DNA of 53,750 nucleotides from Pontimonas sp. (GTDB taxonomy: Bacteria; Actinomycetota; Actinomycetes; Actinomycetales; Microbacteriaceae): the NCBI GenBank assembly GCA_017852615.1, contig JAFMKX010000002.1, forward strand, positions 1 through 53,750, given 5' to 3'. A program made the translations under genes and the position numbers. The notes beneath the pieces were generated by a model, which had not been told where the DNA came from, ran no database searches, and saw only the letters and a list, made by a program, of their open reading frames with translations. Of this stretch, positions 15,902 to 23,349 are shown piece by piece (position 1 is the first letter of the stretch; every line of letters begins with the position of its first letter).

Positions 15902-17251
15902 GTGACTCGAATAGTGATAGTCGGCGGCGGTTACGCCGGTTTTTATACCGCTTTTAAGCTCGAAAAACTGCTGAGGCGTGGTGAAGCAGAGGTCGTCGTG
16001 ATTGACCCCCTGCCCTATATGACCTATCAGCCGTTTTTGCCCGAGGTTGCGGCTGGCTCTATTGAAGCCCGCCACGCGATTGTTCCCCTGCGTCGTCACT
16101 TGCCCAAGACCCGTGTCATCACCGGTCGCGTGACCGGTGTGGATCACGCCAAGAAAAAGGTCACCGTCACCCCCGAGGGTTTTGCGGACTTTAGCCTTGA
16201 CTATGACCACCTCGTGATCACTGCAGGTGCTGTGTCGAGAACGTTCCCCATTCCCGGTGTTGCCGATTGCGCCATCGGAATGAAGACCATCGAAGAAGCC
16301 ATCGCTATTCGCGACCGGGTGATTGACAATCTCCACGTGGCAGCAGATTTGCCCCCGGGCAAAGCACGCGATCGTCTCCTGACCGTGGTGGTTATCGGTG
16401 GAGGTTTTGCCGGCATTGAAGCCTTTGCGGAACTGCGCAGCATGGTTTCAGCGATGCTCAAAGAGTTCCCCACCTTGAGCATTGACGACACTCACTTCCA
16501 CCTCATCGAGGCGATGGATCGCATCATGCCCGAAGTCTCTCTCAAGAGCTCGTTGTGGGTTATTAAGAATCTGGAGCAGCGTCAAGCTCACATCCACTTG
16601 AATACTCAGCTCGAAAATGCAGTGGATGGCAAACTCAAGCTCTCCAACGGCATGACCATCGAGACCGACATGGTGATTTGGACTGCCGGTGTGAAAGCCC
16701 ATTCCATGCTCGGCGGAACCGGCATTCCTCTGGATGATCGCGAGCGAATTTGTGCTGGAGCTGACTTACGTGTGGTGGAGGGCACCGAGGTCATCGAGGG
16801 GCTCTGGAGCGCCGGCGATGTCGCCAGGGTGCCCGATCTCAGTGGAGGCGGAGTGGGTGGCTACTGTGTGCCCAACGCCCAGCACGCTGTTCGCCAAGGA
16901 AAAGTATTAGCGAAGAACCTTGTCGCTGTGTTGCGCGAAGAAGAGCCTAAGAATTACGTCCACAAGAACCTGGGCGCGGTGGCTGGTTTGGGAGTCGGTT
17001 ATGGCGTCTTCCAAAGCGGAAACTTTGCTGTGACAGGCTTCCTAGCCTGGGTAATGCACCGTTTCTACCATGGCTTCGCTATTCCGATGTTTGAGCGCAA
17101 AGCTCGGGTCTTTACCAACTGGCTCGTTCATGTGTTCTGGGGACGCGATTTCTCGAGTGTTCGCAAGGTTCAACGACCTCGCGAATTCTTTGAGGAATTT
17201 GCCACGAGGCCGGCATCGGAAACGAAAAAGGCTAAAGTTCTCGCTCGCTAA
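15902..17251 (+). CDS. ndh: Type II NADH:quinone dehydrogenase
   Basis: Non-proton-pumping FAD enzyme that oxidises NADH and reduces menaquinone at the membrane. The 449 residues show the FAD-binding IVIVGGGYAGFYTA (4-17), the quinone-site motif YMTYQPFLPEVAAGSIEARHAIVPLR, the NADH-binding VVVIGGGFAGIEAFAEL (about 163-179), the second FAD motif GLWSAGDVA and the PNAQHAVRQGK motif. A C-terminal amphipathic and hydrophobic part (about 380-425) would attach to the membrane. The GTG at 15902 directly starts the Rossmann fold. Upstream TAGGTG lies only 4 nt away, so the promoter is unclear. Confidence 0.93.
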   Translation: MTRIVIVGGGYAGFYTAFKLEKLLRRGEAEVVVIDPLPYMTYQPFLPEVAAGSIEARHAIVPLRRHLPKTRVITGRVTGVDHAKKKVTVTPEGFADFSLDYDHLVITAGAVSRTFPIPGVADCAIGMKTIEEAIAIRDRVIDNLHVAADLPPGKARDRLLTVVVIGGGFAGIEAFAELRSMVSAMLKEFPTLSIDDTHFHLIEAMDRIMPEVSLKSSLWVIKNLEQRQAHIHLNTQLENAVDGKLKLSNGMTIETDMVIWTAGVKAHSMLGGTGIPLDDRERICAGADLRVVEGTEVIEGLWSAGDVARVPDLSGGGVGGYCVPNAQHAVRQGKVLAKNLVAVLREEEPKNYVHKNLGAVAGLGVGYGVFQSGNFAVTGFLAWVMHRFYHGFAIPMFERKARVFTNWLVHVFWGRDFSSVRKVQRPREFFEEFATRPASETKKAKVLAR

Positions 17252-17263
17252 TATGGTGCGAAA

Positions 17264-17337
17264 GCCCCGGTAGCCCAATCGGCAGAGGCAGACGACTTAA
17301 AATCGTCCCAGTCAGGGTTCGAGTCCCTGCCGGGGCA
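17264..17337 (+). tRNA. tRNA with anticodon UAA (nominally Leu), short variable loop
   Basis: The cloverleaf is complete. Acceptor GCCCCGG (17264-17270) pairs with CCGGGGC (17330-17336). Anticodon stem GACGA/TCGTC encloses loop CTTAAAA, giving UAA, which reads the Leu codon UUA. T stem CAGGG/CCCTG encloses TTCGAGT. Discriminator A fits Leu, and the D arm (GGCAGAGGC) carries the extra base seen in tRNA-Leu. The variable loop is only 5 nt (CCAGT), whereas bacterial tRNA-Leu is normally class II with a long arm. The 3' bases are ACCC, so CCA is not encoded. The tRNA identity call is solid; the leucine assignment is less certain. Confidence 0.85.
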
Positions 17338-17365
17338 CCCACACAAAATTCCAAGGCATTCGGCG

Positions 17366-17371
17366 TAGGGT
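17366..17371 (+). promoter_or_regulatory. -10 hexamer TAGGGT of lemA (leaderless geometry)
   Basis: TAGGGT is followed by 7 nt and the ATG at 17379. It lies 29 bp after the tRNA 3' end. Confidence 0.5.
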
Positions 17372-17378
17372 GGGGGCT

Positions 17379-17945
17379 ATGGATGCATTAGTGATTGTGG
17401 GCATTGTCGTCGTCGTGGCGATTGCCGTGGGTATTTATCTCTGGGCGACCTATAACGCGTTGGTCACCCTCAACGTCCGGGTTGATGAAGCGTGGAGCGA
17501 CATTACTGTCCAGCTCAAGCGCCGGGCAGACCTCATTCCTAATCTGATCGAAACGGTCAAGGGATATGCGGCGCACGAAAGCAAAGTTTTTGAGCAAGTA
17601 ACCAAGGCGCGAGCCGCTGCCTTGGGTGCGGGAGACCCTTCCTCGGCCGCTGCCGCAGAAAACATGATGCAAAGCGCGCTCAAGAGCATTTTTGCTGTCG
17701 CTGAGGCATATCCGCAGCTTCAAGCAAGCCAGAACTTTCTCGAGCTTCAATCTGAGTTGGTGGATACCGAAGACAAGATTCAGGCTTCGAGGCGTTTCTA
17801 TAACGGCGGTGTTCGGGAGCTCAACACCAAGATTCAGCTCTTCCCCAACACTCTTTTTGCCAAGAACCTGGGCTTTAGTTCGAGAGACTTCTTTGAAGTA
17901 GAAGACGCCGCGGCTATTGCTTCAGCGCCTCGCGTCCAGTTCTAG
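17379..17945 (+). CDS. lemA: LemA family protein
   Basis: Membrane-anchored helical-bundle protein of 188 residues. The N-terminal membrane segment (about 4-24) is followed by the family signature YNALVTLNVRVDEAWSDITVQLKRRADLIPNLIETVKGYAAHE (about 25-68). ALGAGDPSSAAAAENMMQSALKSIFAVAEAYPQLQAS and ELVDTEDKIQASRRFYNGGVRELNTKIQLFPN follow. The function is poorly known, but lemA is often next to htpX, as here with a 21-bp gap. ATG 17379 is preferred over GTG 17370 because of the 7-nt distance from the -10. Confidence 0.93.
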   Translation: MDALVIVGIVVVVAIAVGIYLWATYNALVTLNVRVDEAWSDITVQLKRRADLIPNLIETVKGYAAHESKVFEQVTKARAAALGAGDPSSAAAAENMMQSALKSIFAVAEAYPQLQASQNFLELQSELVDTEDKIQASRRFYNGGVRELNTKIQLFPNTLFAKNLGFSSRDFFEVEDAAAIASAPRVQF

Positions 17946-17966
17946 CAAGCCCGAGGGGCGCTAAGT

Positions 17967-18854
17967 ATGTATCGGGCTATTGGAGCTAATAAGCGCAACA
18001 CCTGGATCATTATGGTGTTTTTCATCATCTTGATCGGTGCTCTGGGCTATGCCGCTGATCTGTATCTCAGTGGCGGGACCGGGGTGGTCTTCTTCGCCGT
18101 GTTGATTGGCGCGACAATCTATGTCGCTATCCAGTATTACTCCTCGGGGTCTCAAGCGCTCTCGATGGCCGGCGCCCACCAAATCGACAAAGCGGATAAC
18201 CCTCGGTTGTATCGCATTGTCGAAAACCTCGCGATTACCACGGGAATGCCGATGCCCAAGGTCTATCTAGTGGATGACCCGGCACCGAACGCTTTTGCCA
18301 CCGGCCGAGACCCTGACCATGCCGCTGTGGCCGCCACCACGGGACTGCTCGAGATCATGACGGATTCGGAACTCGAAGGGGTGATGGCCCATGAAATGGC
18401 ACACGTCAAGAATTTCGACATCCGGGTGACGACCATTGTTTTTGGTCTTGTGGTGGTCGTGGGCATCATTGCCGATGTGTTGGCCAGGATGGCGTTCTTC
18501 GGCGGAATGCGTCGTAACAATGGGGGCGGTAATCCGCTGATTATCCTGATGGGTATTGCCGCGATGATTCTTGCCCCGGTGCTTGCTGCGCTGATTCAGG
18601 CAGCTGTCTCGCGCCAGCGGGAGTATTTGGCTGATGCCACAGGGGCTCTCACAACGCGACACCCGGAAGCTTTGGCCAGCGCGTTAGAAAAGCTGGCTGA
18701 ATACGGGAGGCCCCTGAAAAAACAACAGGCGTCCATGGCGCACTTGTGGATGGCTGACCCCATCAAGCCCGGAGTGATCGATCGCATGTTCCAAACCCAC
18801 CCGCCTATCGAAGATCGGGTGGCACGTTTGCTGGAGAATCAAGCGCGCTTTTAG
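17967..18854 (+). CDS. htpX: HtpX-family M48 membrane metalloprotease
   Basis: Zinc protease for membrane protein quality control, 295 residues. Two N-terminal membrane helices (about 12-30 and 34-52) precede the domain with the catalytic HEMAH (142-146). Two further helices follow around 152-172 and 190-215. The third zinc ligand is the Glu in RQREYLADATGA. The C-terminus carries HLWMADPIKPGVIDRMFQTHPPIEDRVARL, the typical end of HtpX. GAGGGGCG upstream of the ATG is the ribosome binding site. It is likely cotranscribed with lemA. Confidence 0.94.
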   Translation: MYRAIGANKRNTWIIMVFFIILIGALGYAADLYLSGGTGVVFFAVLIGATIYVAIQYYSSGSQALSMAGAHQIDKADNPRLYRIVENLAITTGMPMPKVYLVDDPAPNAFATGRDPDHAAVAATTGLLEIMTDSELEGVMAHEMAHVKNFDIRVTTIVFGLVVVVGIIADVLARMAFFGGMRRNNGGGNPLIILMGIAAMILAPVLAALIQAAVSRQREYLADATGALTTRHPEALASALEKLAEYGRPLKKQQASMAHLWMADPIKPGVIDRMFQTHPPIEDRVARLLENQARF

Positions 18855-18877
18855 GTGTGCTTATCACCCCGACAACC

Positions 18878-18883
18878 TAGACT
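18878..18883 (+). promoter_or_regulatory. -10 hexamer TAGACT of the AI-2E family gene (leaderless geometry)
   Basis: TAGACT is followed by 6 nt and the ATG at 18890. The same hexamer serves glpX and gltX in this window. Confidence 0.5.
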
Positions 18884-18889
18884 GTGGGG

Positions 18890-20014
18890 ATGCTGAGTCC
18901 GCGCAGATCAAGTAAAACACCGGTGTCACGGATTGTGATTCCGATAGGCCTTCAACGTGCCACGGAATGGTCGTGGCGATTCTTGGTGATCGCGGCGGCA
19001 GCAGCCATTGGCCTTTTTCTGATTATTCAGTTGAACTTTTTGATTGTTCCCCTCCTGATTGCGGTGCTGTTGGCCGCTTTGGCAGCTCCGTTGGCGATCG
19101 GACTTCGCAGGCTGCGCTTTCCCCGATGGCTGGCGACTCTCACCACCTTGATTGTGTTTGTGGCCCTGGTCACCGGCTTGGTATGGCTGGTGGTGGGTGA
19201 ACTTGTTCGAGGATGGGAATCGTTGCGCGATCGCACCATCATTGCTTATGACGACTTTGTACTGTTCTTACTGGAGTCACCTCTAGAGGTCTCTGAAGTT
19301 CAGCTCAATACCTGGTTCGCTGTCTTGATGGAGCAATCGAATATTGACTCTGCGTGGGTCCTCAGTGGCGCCCTCTCGGTGACCTCTTCGGTGGGCTCGT
19401 GGCTGGTGGGCGCTGGTATCGCGCTCTTTGCCTTGGTGTTCTTCATCCACGATGGTGCTCGAATTTGGCAATACATGGTCTCGTGGTTTCCCAGGCTTGC
19501 CCGTCCGGCCATTTTGGGTTCGGGAAAAGCAGGCTGGGATACTCTTCTGAGCTATGTGAAGGTGCAAATCTTTGTGGCTTTTGTTGATGCCCTGGGTATT
19601 GGCTTAGGCGCTTTCTTTTTAGGCCTTCCCTTAGTGGTCCCCATTGCTATTGGGGTGTTCTTGGGAGCTTTTGTCCCCATCGTGGGTGCCACGGTGGCTG
19701 CAGCCTTGGCGGTGTTGGTGGCCCTGGTTTATGAAGGACCCTTCATCGCGCTGATCATGCTGATTATTGTCTTGGTTGTTCAACAGATTGAGGGACAGGT
19801 CTTGCAGCCTTTGATTATGGGTGCCGCTGTTCGCATTCACCCTCTGGCAGTGGTTCTTGCCGTGGCAGCTGGTGGGTATTTAGCGGGCATTCCCGGCGTT
19901 CTCTTTGCTGTTCCCGTCGTCGCTTTTGTCAACGTCGTGGTCACGTATTTGGCCGCTGGCGAGTGGCGTGGGGATCCCGGCGCAGTGGTCGGAATAGAAG
20001 ACAAGGTTCGCTGA
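18890..20014 (+). CDS. AI-2E family (PerM/YdiK) transporter
   Basis: Predicted polytopic exporter of 374 residues. About seven to eight hydrophobic segments flank a soluble stretch (about 95-150). The C-terminal half shows the family pattern FFLGLPLVVPIAIGVFLGAFVPIVGATVAA and QQIEGQVLQPLIMGAAVRIHPLAVVLAVAAGGYLAGIPGVLFAVPVVAF. Substrates in this family are mostly unproven: AI-2 for TqsA, Na+/H+ or drugs for others. ATG 18890 is chosen 6 nt after TAGACT rather than the GTG directly adjoining it. Its TGA overlaps the ilvA ATG, so translation is coupled. Confidence 0.9.
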   Translation: MLSPRRSSKTPVSRIVIPIGLQRATEWSWRFLVIAAAAAIGLFLIIQLNFLIVPLLIAVLLAALAAPLAIGLRRLRFPRWLATLTTLIVFVALVTGLVWLVVGELVRGWESLRDRTIIAYDDFVLFLLESPLEVSEVQLNTWFAVLMEQSNIDSAWVLSGALSVTSSVGSWLVGAGIALFALVFFIHDGARIWQYMVSWFPRLARPAILGSGKAGWDTLLSYVKVQIFVAFVDALGIGLGAFFLGLPLVVPIAIGVFLGAFVPIVGATVAAALAVLVALVYEGPFIALIMLIIVLVVQQIEGQVLQPLIMGAAVRIHPLAVVLAVAAGGYLAGIPGVLFAVPVVAFVNVVVTYLAAGEWRGDPGAVVGIEDKVR

Positions 20015-21270
20015 TGGCGCTCTTGGGAAAAAAAGCTGCGACCACTATTCCTGGTCCCACCCTGGATGACTTTGCCGATGCCCAGCGGGTGTTGGAAGGA
20101 GTTGCTCAAACCACTCCTATGGAAATCTCTCGCTACCTCAGCGAGGAATTGGGCCAGCCTGTCCACCTCAAGTGTGAGAATCTGCAACGAACGGGTTCCT
20201 ACAAAATCCGTGGCGCGTATTACCGCATGTCCAAACTGACCCAGGAAGAGCGTTCCCACGGCGTGGTGGCAGCCAGTGCCGGCAACCACGCTCAGGGGGT
20301 AGCGTTTGCGGCTCGCGAACAGGGCATTAAAGCCACCATCTTCACACCCATCGGTGTTGCATTGCCCAAGCTCCAGGCCACTAAGGCCTATGGGGCTGAG
20401 GTTGTCTTGGGTGGGGACTCCATCGTTGAGCCTCTGCGCGAAGCTGCGGCCTTTGCCGAGCGAACCGGTGCCATCCGAATTCCTCCTTTTGACCACCCCG
20501 ATGTGATCGCTGGACAGGGAACGGTTGGGTTGGAAATACTCGATCAGACCCCCGAGGTGACGACGGTCATTGTTCCTATTGGCGGTGGCGGGTTGATGGC
20601 CGGTGTGGCCAGTGTCATGAAGCAAACCGCTGCCCGAGAGGGCCGGGAAATCCGCGTCATTGGAGTGCAAGCAGAAAATGCTGCTTCCTATGTTCCCTCC
20701 CTCGCCAAGGGCAAACCCGTGGAAATCGAGCTAGGTCCCACGATTTCTGATGGAATCGCTGTCTCTAAGCCGGGAAATCTTAATTTCGACATTATTTCGC
20801 GCTGCGTGGATGAAGTGGTCACCGTGAGTGACGATGAAAGCGCCACGGCAATTTTGGTGCTGCTGGAGCGAGCCAAAATGGTGGTCGAGCCTTCGGGTGC
20901 TGCGGGTGTGGCGGCAATTCTTGCTGGCAAAATCAAGGCCACGGGACCCACGGTAGTTATTTTGAGTGGCGGCAATATCGATCCCATGATTTTGGAGCGC
21001 GTGATTTCCCGGGGTATGGCAGCTGCGGGGCGGTATATGAAACTGCGCATCCCGCTTCCTGATCGACCCGGGCAGCTGGCACGAACGTCAGAGATTGTGG
21101 CTAGTCAAAATGCCAACGTGGTGGAGGTCCTTCACACTCGCCACGGCACTGGGCTGCAAATTAGTCAGGTCGAACTAGAGCTTCATATCGAAACCAGAGG
21201 ACCTGAGCACGCGCAGGCAGTGCTGCAAGCCTTGCGCGATGAAGGTTACGAACCGCGGTTAGATTTCTAG
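20014..21270 (+). CDS. ilvA: Threonine ammonia-lyase (threonine deaminase)
   Basis: PLP enzyme converting threonine to 2-oxobutanoate for isoleucine synthesis, 418 residues. The PLP lysine is Lys64 in RTGSYKIRGAYYRM. The substrate loop is ASAGNHAQGVAFAA and the phosphate-binding loop is IGGGGLMAGVA. A single ACT domain (about 340-418, LRIPLPDRPGQLARTSEIVASQNANVVEV) allows allosteric control. The layout matches the shorter ACT-containing form common in Actinobacteria rather than the two-ACT E. coli IlvA. It overlaps the upstream gene by one base (TGATG). Its TAG stop overlaps the greA stop. Confidence 0.94.
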   Translation: MALLGKKAATTIPGPTLDDFADAQRVLEGVAQTTPMEISRYLSEELGQPVHLKCENLQRTGSYKIRGAYYRMSKLTQEERSHGVVAASAGNHAQGVAFAAREQGIKATIFTPIGVALPKLQATKAYGAEVVLGGDSIVEPLREAAAFAERTGAIRIPPFDHPDVIAGQGTVGLEILDQTPEVTTVIVPIGGGGLMAGVASVMKQTAAREGREIRVIGVQAENAASYVPSLAKGKPVEIELGPTISDGIAVSKPGNLNFDIISRCVDEVVTVSDDESATAILVLLERAKMVVEPSGAAGVAAILAGKIKATGPTVVILSGGNIDPMILERVISRGMAAAGRYMKLRIPLPDRPGQLARTSEIVASQNANVVEVLHTRHGTGLQISQVELELHIETRGPEHAQAVLQALRDEGYEPRLDF

Positions 21271-21761
21271 GGAATAAAGGTTTCGACGTCGAGAATTTCG
21301 ACAGCGATTTCTGCCCCATTGGGAGCTGTGTAGGTGCCACTGGCGCCCACGGCAAGACCCATGATGGCTTGTCCCAGGGGGCTTTGTTCGGAGTACACGT
21401 CTAACTCAGTGTCACCAGCGAGTTCCCGTGAACCCAGAAGAAACTTTTCTTGGTCTCCGTGGATGTGGGCCGTGACGACTGTGCCGGGTTCGACCACTCC
21501 AGAACTTGCAGGAATCTCGCCCACCACAGCGTGCTTGAGCATGGTCGTCAGGGTGCGAATCCGGTCTTCCATTTTGGCTTGTTCCTCTTTGGCGGCGTGA
21601 TACCCGCCGTTTTCTTTGAGGTCGCCTTCTTCGCGGGCCAGTTCAATCTTGCGAGAAATATCCTTGCGTCCTTTGGTGGTCAGCTCCTCGAGCTCCAGAG
21701 CAAGACGGTCATAGGCTTCCTGGGTCAGCCAGACAACGCTCTCGGAATCTTTCGCAGACAT
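21267..21761 (-). CDS. greA: Transcription elongation factor GreA
   Basis: Rescues backtracked RNA polymerase by stimulating transcript cleavage. The 164 residues form an N-terminal coiled coil (WLTQEAYDRLALELEELTTKGRKDISRKIELAREEGDLKENGGYHAAKEEQAKMEDRI, with the acidic tip GDLKEN) and a C-terminal FKBP-like domain with SPLGQAIMGLAVGA. AAGGAG about 6 nt before the ATG decides the start. The mycobacterial order greA-DUF4307 is kept. A terminator-like hairpin sits immediately upstream in the leader (separate entry). Confidence 0.96.
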   Translation of the reverse strand: MSAKDSESVVWLTQEAYDRLALELEELTTKGRKDISRKIELAREEGDLKENGGYHAAKEEQAKMEDRIRTLTTMLKHAVVGEIPASSGVVEPGTVVTAHIHGDQEKFLLGSRELAGDTELDVYSEQSPLGQAIMGLAVGASGTYTAPNGAEIAVEILDVETFIP

Positions 21762-21772
21762 GGTCGCTCCTT

Positions 21773-21805
21773 GATAAGGAAAACCGGCCACCCACAGGGC
21801 CGGTT
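21773..21805 (-). terminator. Terminator-like hairpin between the DUF4307 gene and greA
   Basis: On the minus strand AACCGGCC and GGCCGGTT pair perfectly over 8 bp around an 8-nt loop (genomic 21782-21805). A T-rich run, TTTTCCTT, begins at the foot of the stem. It ends the DUF4307 transcript or acts as an attenuator for greA, whose Shine-Dalgarno sequence begins within about 10 nt. Confidence 0.7.
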
Positions 21806-21819
21806 CGTGTTCCCAAAGG

Positions 21820-22266
21820 CTAGGGCAACCAGCACTCGTAGAGCAACCCGGTCACCGCTGGTTCACTGGTGCGAAGAGTGGTGTCAAAGACTCTGGTCCA
21901 GGTGTCCTCGGGGGGAATCTCGACAATCTTCCAGCCCACAATGCCAAAGGAAGCGTTCAGCGCTTGGATGGCACAGGTAACACTGGTTTCTGGAGCGGTC
22001 GTGATTTCATAGCGCACCACCACAGTGGTTTCATCCACAATGGTGTGCCCGACGTCGCGGTATTGCACTTGGGAGGGCGCTTCAAGAACGCCACCCCACC
22101 ACAGCCATGCACCGATGACGAGGGCGGCGGCAATGGCGGCAGAGATGCCAATGCCACGTTGGCTCAGTCGCGAGGACGCCGTGCGCCCGTAGCGCCTGGC
22201 AAGGGTATCTGCCTGGGCAGCGTCACGATCGACGGAAGGGGAGTCCGTAGAGTCTTTCGTGGGCAT
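21820..22266 (-). CDS. DUF4307 family membrane protein
   Basis: Conserved actinobacterial protein of unknown function, 148 residues. A charged cytoplasmic N-terminus contains the family RYGR motif (25-28). One membrane segment (about 38-58) is followed by an exported beta-rich domain with VQYRDVGHTIVDETTVVVRYEITTAPETSVTCAIQALNASFGIVGWKIVEIPP. Two cysteines (VTCAIQ and YECWLP) could form a disulfide. In mycobacteria the homologue also lies beside greA. The mycothiol amidase gene mca, often next to it there, is absent here. Confidence 0.85.
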   Translation of the reverse strand: MPTKDSTDSPSVDRDAAQADTLARRYGRTASSRLSQRGIGISAAIAAALVIGAWLWWGGVLEAPSQVQYRDVGHTIVDETTVVVRYEITTAPETSVTCAIQALNASFGIVGWKIVEIPPEDTWTRVFDTTLRTSEPAVTGLLYECWLP

Positions 22267-22282
22267 TATGGAGGCTTCTCTC

Positions 22283-22304
22283 GCTACGCTATCTACAGCG
22301 TAGC
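22283..22304. promoter_or_regulatory. Perfect 8-bp dyad in the divergent promoter region
   Basis: GCTACGCT (22283-22290) and AGCGTAGC (22297-22304) are inverted copies 6 bp apart. They lie between the divergent DUF4307 gene and the 76-residue membrane protein gene. TAGATA on the minus strand falls in the dyad and could be a -10. This could be an operator or overlapping promoter elements. Confidence 0.4.
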
Positions 22305-22338
22305 TTGCCTGTGTGTGAGCAAAGGGAGAGGTGTCACT

Positions 22339-22569
22339 GTGTGGTTAGCCAGTCTTGTGCCATTCGCCGATGATCCACTGATTCCAGCGATTGAGGTGGA
22401 TCCCAACTCGGTCACCCCTGGGGCCATCGGGTTTGTGGTGACGTTCGCGATTGCGGCAGCAGTCGTGGGACTAATTTTTGACATGGTGCGCCGCGTGCGC
22501 AGAGTGCGCTACCGCAGCGAAATCAACGAGAAGCTGGATGCCGAAGCTAACCCACCAGTGGGGGATTAA
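22339..22569 (+). CDS. Small membrane protein, 76 residues, unknown function
   Basis: I do not recognise a named family. The N-terminus is short and hydrophobic with an acidic patch (PFADDPLIPAIEVDPNSVTPG). One clear membrane segment follows (about 31-51, AIGFVVTFAIAAAVVGLIFDMV), then an Arg-rich cytoplasmic region RRVRRVRYRSEINEKLDAEA. GTG 22339 is chosen because AGGGAGAGG lies 7 nt upstream, the best Shine-Dalgarno sequence in the neighbourhood. The last 23 bp overlap the 3' end of the convergent hemolysin III gene. The position between DUF4307 and hlyIII suggests a conserved accessory membrane gene, but the role is unknown. Confidence 0.72.
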   Translation: MWLASLVPFADDPLIPAIEVDPNSVTPGAIGFVVTFAIAAAVVGLIFDMVRRVRRVRYRSEINEKLDAEANPPVGD

Positions 22570-23263
22570 GAGCAATCAGCAGCACCGCGCTCCAGTGGCA
22601 CATAAAAGCCACCACCGTCAGTGCGTGAAAGATTTCGTGAAACCCAAAAGTGGCGGGAGCCGGGTTGGGTCGCTTAGTGGCATACACGATGGCACCTAAC
22701 GAGTAGGCCAAGCCTCCGGCAATAACTAACACCATCATCGCGACGTTGGCTCGAAAGAGGTCGCCCATATACATCACAGCGCCCCAGCCCAACCCCAGAT
22801 ACAACATCACATAGAGCCAACGGGGAGCACCAATCCACAACACTCGAAAGCCAATACCCAAGAGTGTTCCCACCCAAATCACGATAAGCAAGCGCAACGC
22901 TTTGTCGCTGGGCAGTGCCAACACTGCAATGGGAGTGTAGGTTCCGGCAATCAAGAGAAAGATGTTGGCGTGGTCGAGGCGCTTGAGCAGTACTTTATTT
23001 TTCGGACTCCAATTAAAGCGGTGGTAGGTGCCAGAGACACCAAACATCAACACCGAGGTGGTGACAAATATGGCGCTGGACACGGTCGCCGCAACGCCCT
23101 GTGCCACCACAATCAACACAATGCCGGCAGCTAAGGCCAGCGGCAGGGTGCCGAGGTGGATCCAGCCTCGCCAGGATGGCGTGTGGGCCGATGGCTGGTG
23201 GTCAAGTGCATCAGCCATCAAGGGCAGTTCTAGAGAACCCTGCGGAGCGTGGGGAGAGGACAT
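22547..23263 (-). CDS. Hemolysin III / PAQR (YqfA-like) family membrane protein
   Basis: Seven-helix membrane protein, 238 residues. PAQR-family signatures are SGTYHRFNWSP (Ser/His metal site region), LDHANIFLLIAGTYTPI and GFHEIFHALTVVAFMCHW near the C-terminus, which hold the conserved Ser, His and Asp metal ligands. The hemolysin label is historical; these proteins resemble ceramidase-like hydrolases. A TAGAGT -10 lies 6 nt before the ATG. In mycobacteria the homologue also neighbours a cis-prenyltransferase gene. Confidence 0.92.
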   Translation of the reverse strand: MSSPHAPQGSLELPLMADALDHQPSAHTPSWRGWIHLGTLPLALAAGIVLIVVAQGVAATVSSAIFVTTSVLMFGVSGTYHRFNWSPKNKVLLKRLDHANIFLLIAGTYTPIAVLALPSDKALRLLIVIWVGTLLGIGFRVLWIGAPRWLYVMLYLGLGWGAVMYMGDLFRANVAMMVLVIAGGLAYSLGAIVYATKRPNPAPATFGFHEIFHALTVVAFMCHWSAVLLIALNPPLVG

Positions 23264-23269
23264 GGCTTC

Positions 23270-23275
23270 ACTCTA
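23270..23275 (-). promoter_or_regulatory. -10 hexamer TAGAGT of the hemolysin III gene (leaderless geometry)
   Basis: On the minus strand TAGAGT is followed by GAAGCC and the ATG at 23263, a 6-nt gap. Confidence 0.5.
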
Positions 23276-23349
23276 GGGTTTGAGGCAATGAAGAGGGGAT
23301 GTTTTTGTAGGAAACCTCCACTAGGCCCAAGTAGTACTACCTTTGTTCT

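Noticed and set aside
17264..17337. Ochre suppressor tRNA
   Set aside because: A suppressor would need anticodon UUA. The anticodon stem fixes the loop as CTTAAAA with U33, giving UAA, so it reads the sense codon UUA.
19837..20670. 277-codon open frame on the minus strand opposite the AI-2E gene and ilvA
   Set aside because: It spans two well-supported plus-strand genes and shows no domain. It is a frame shadow.
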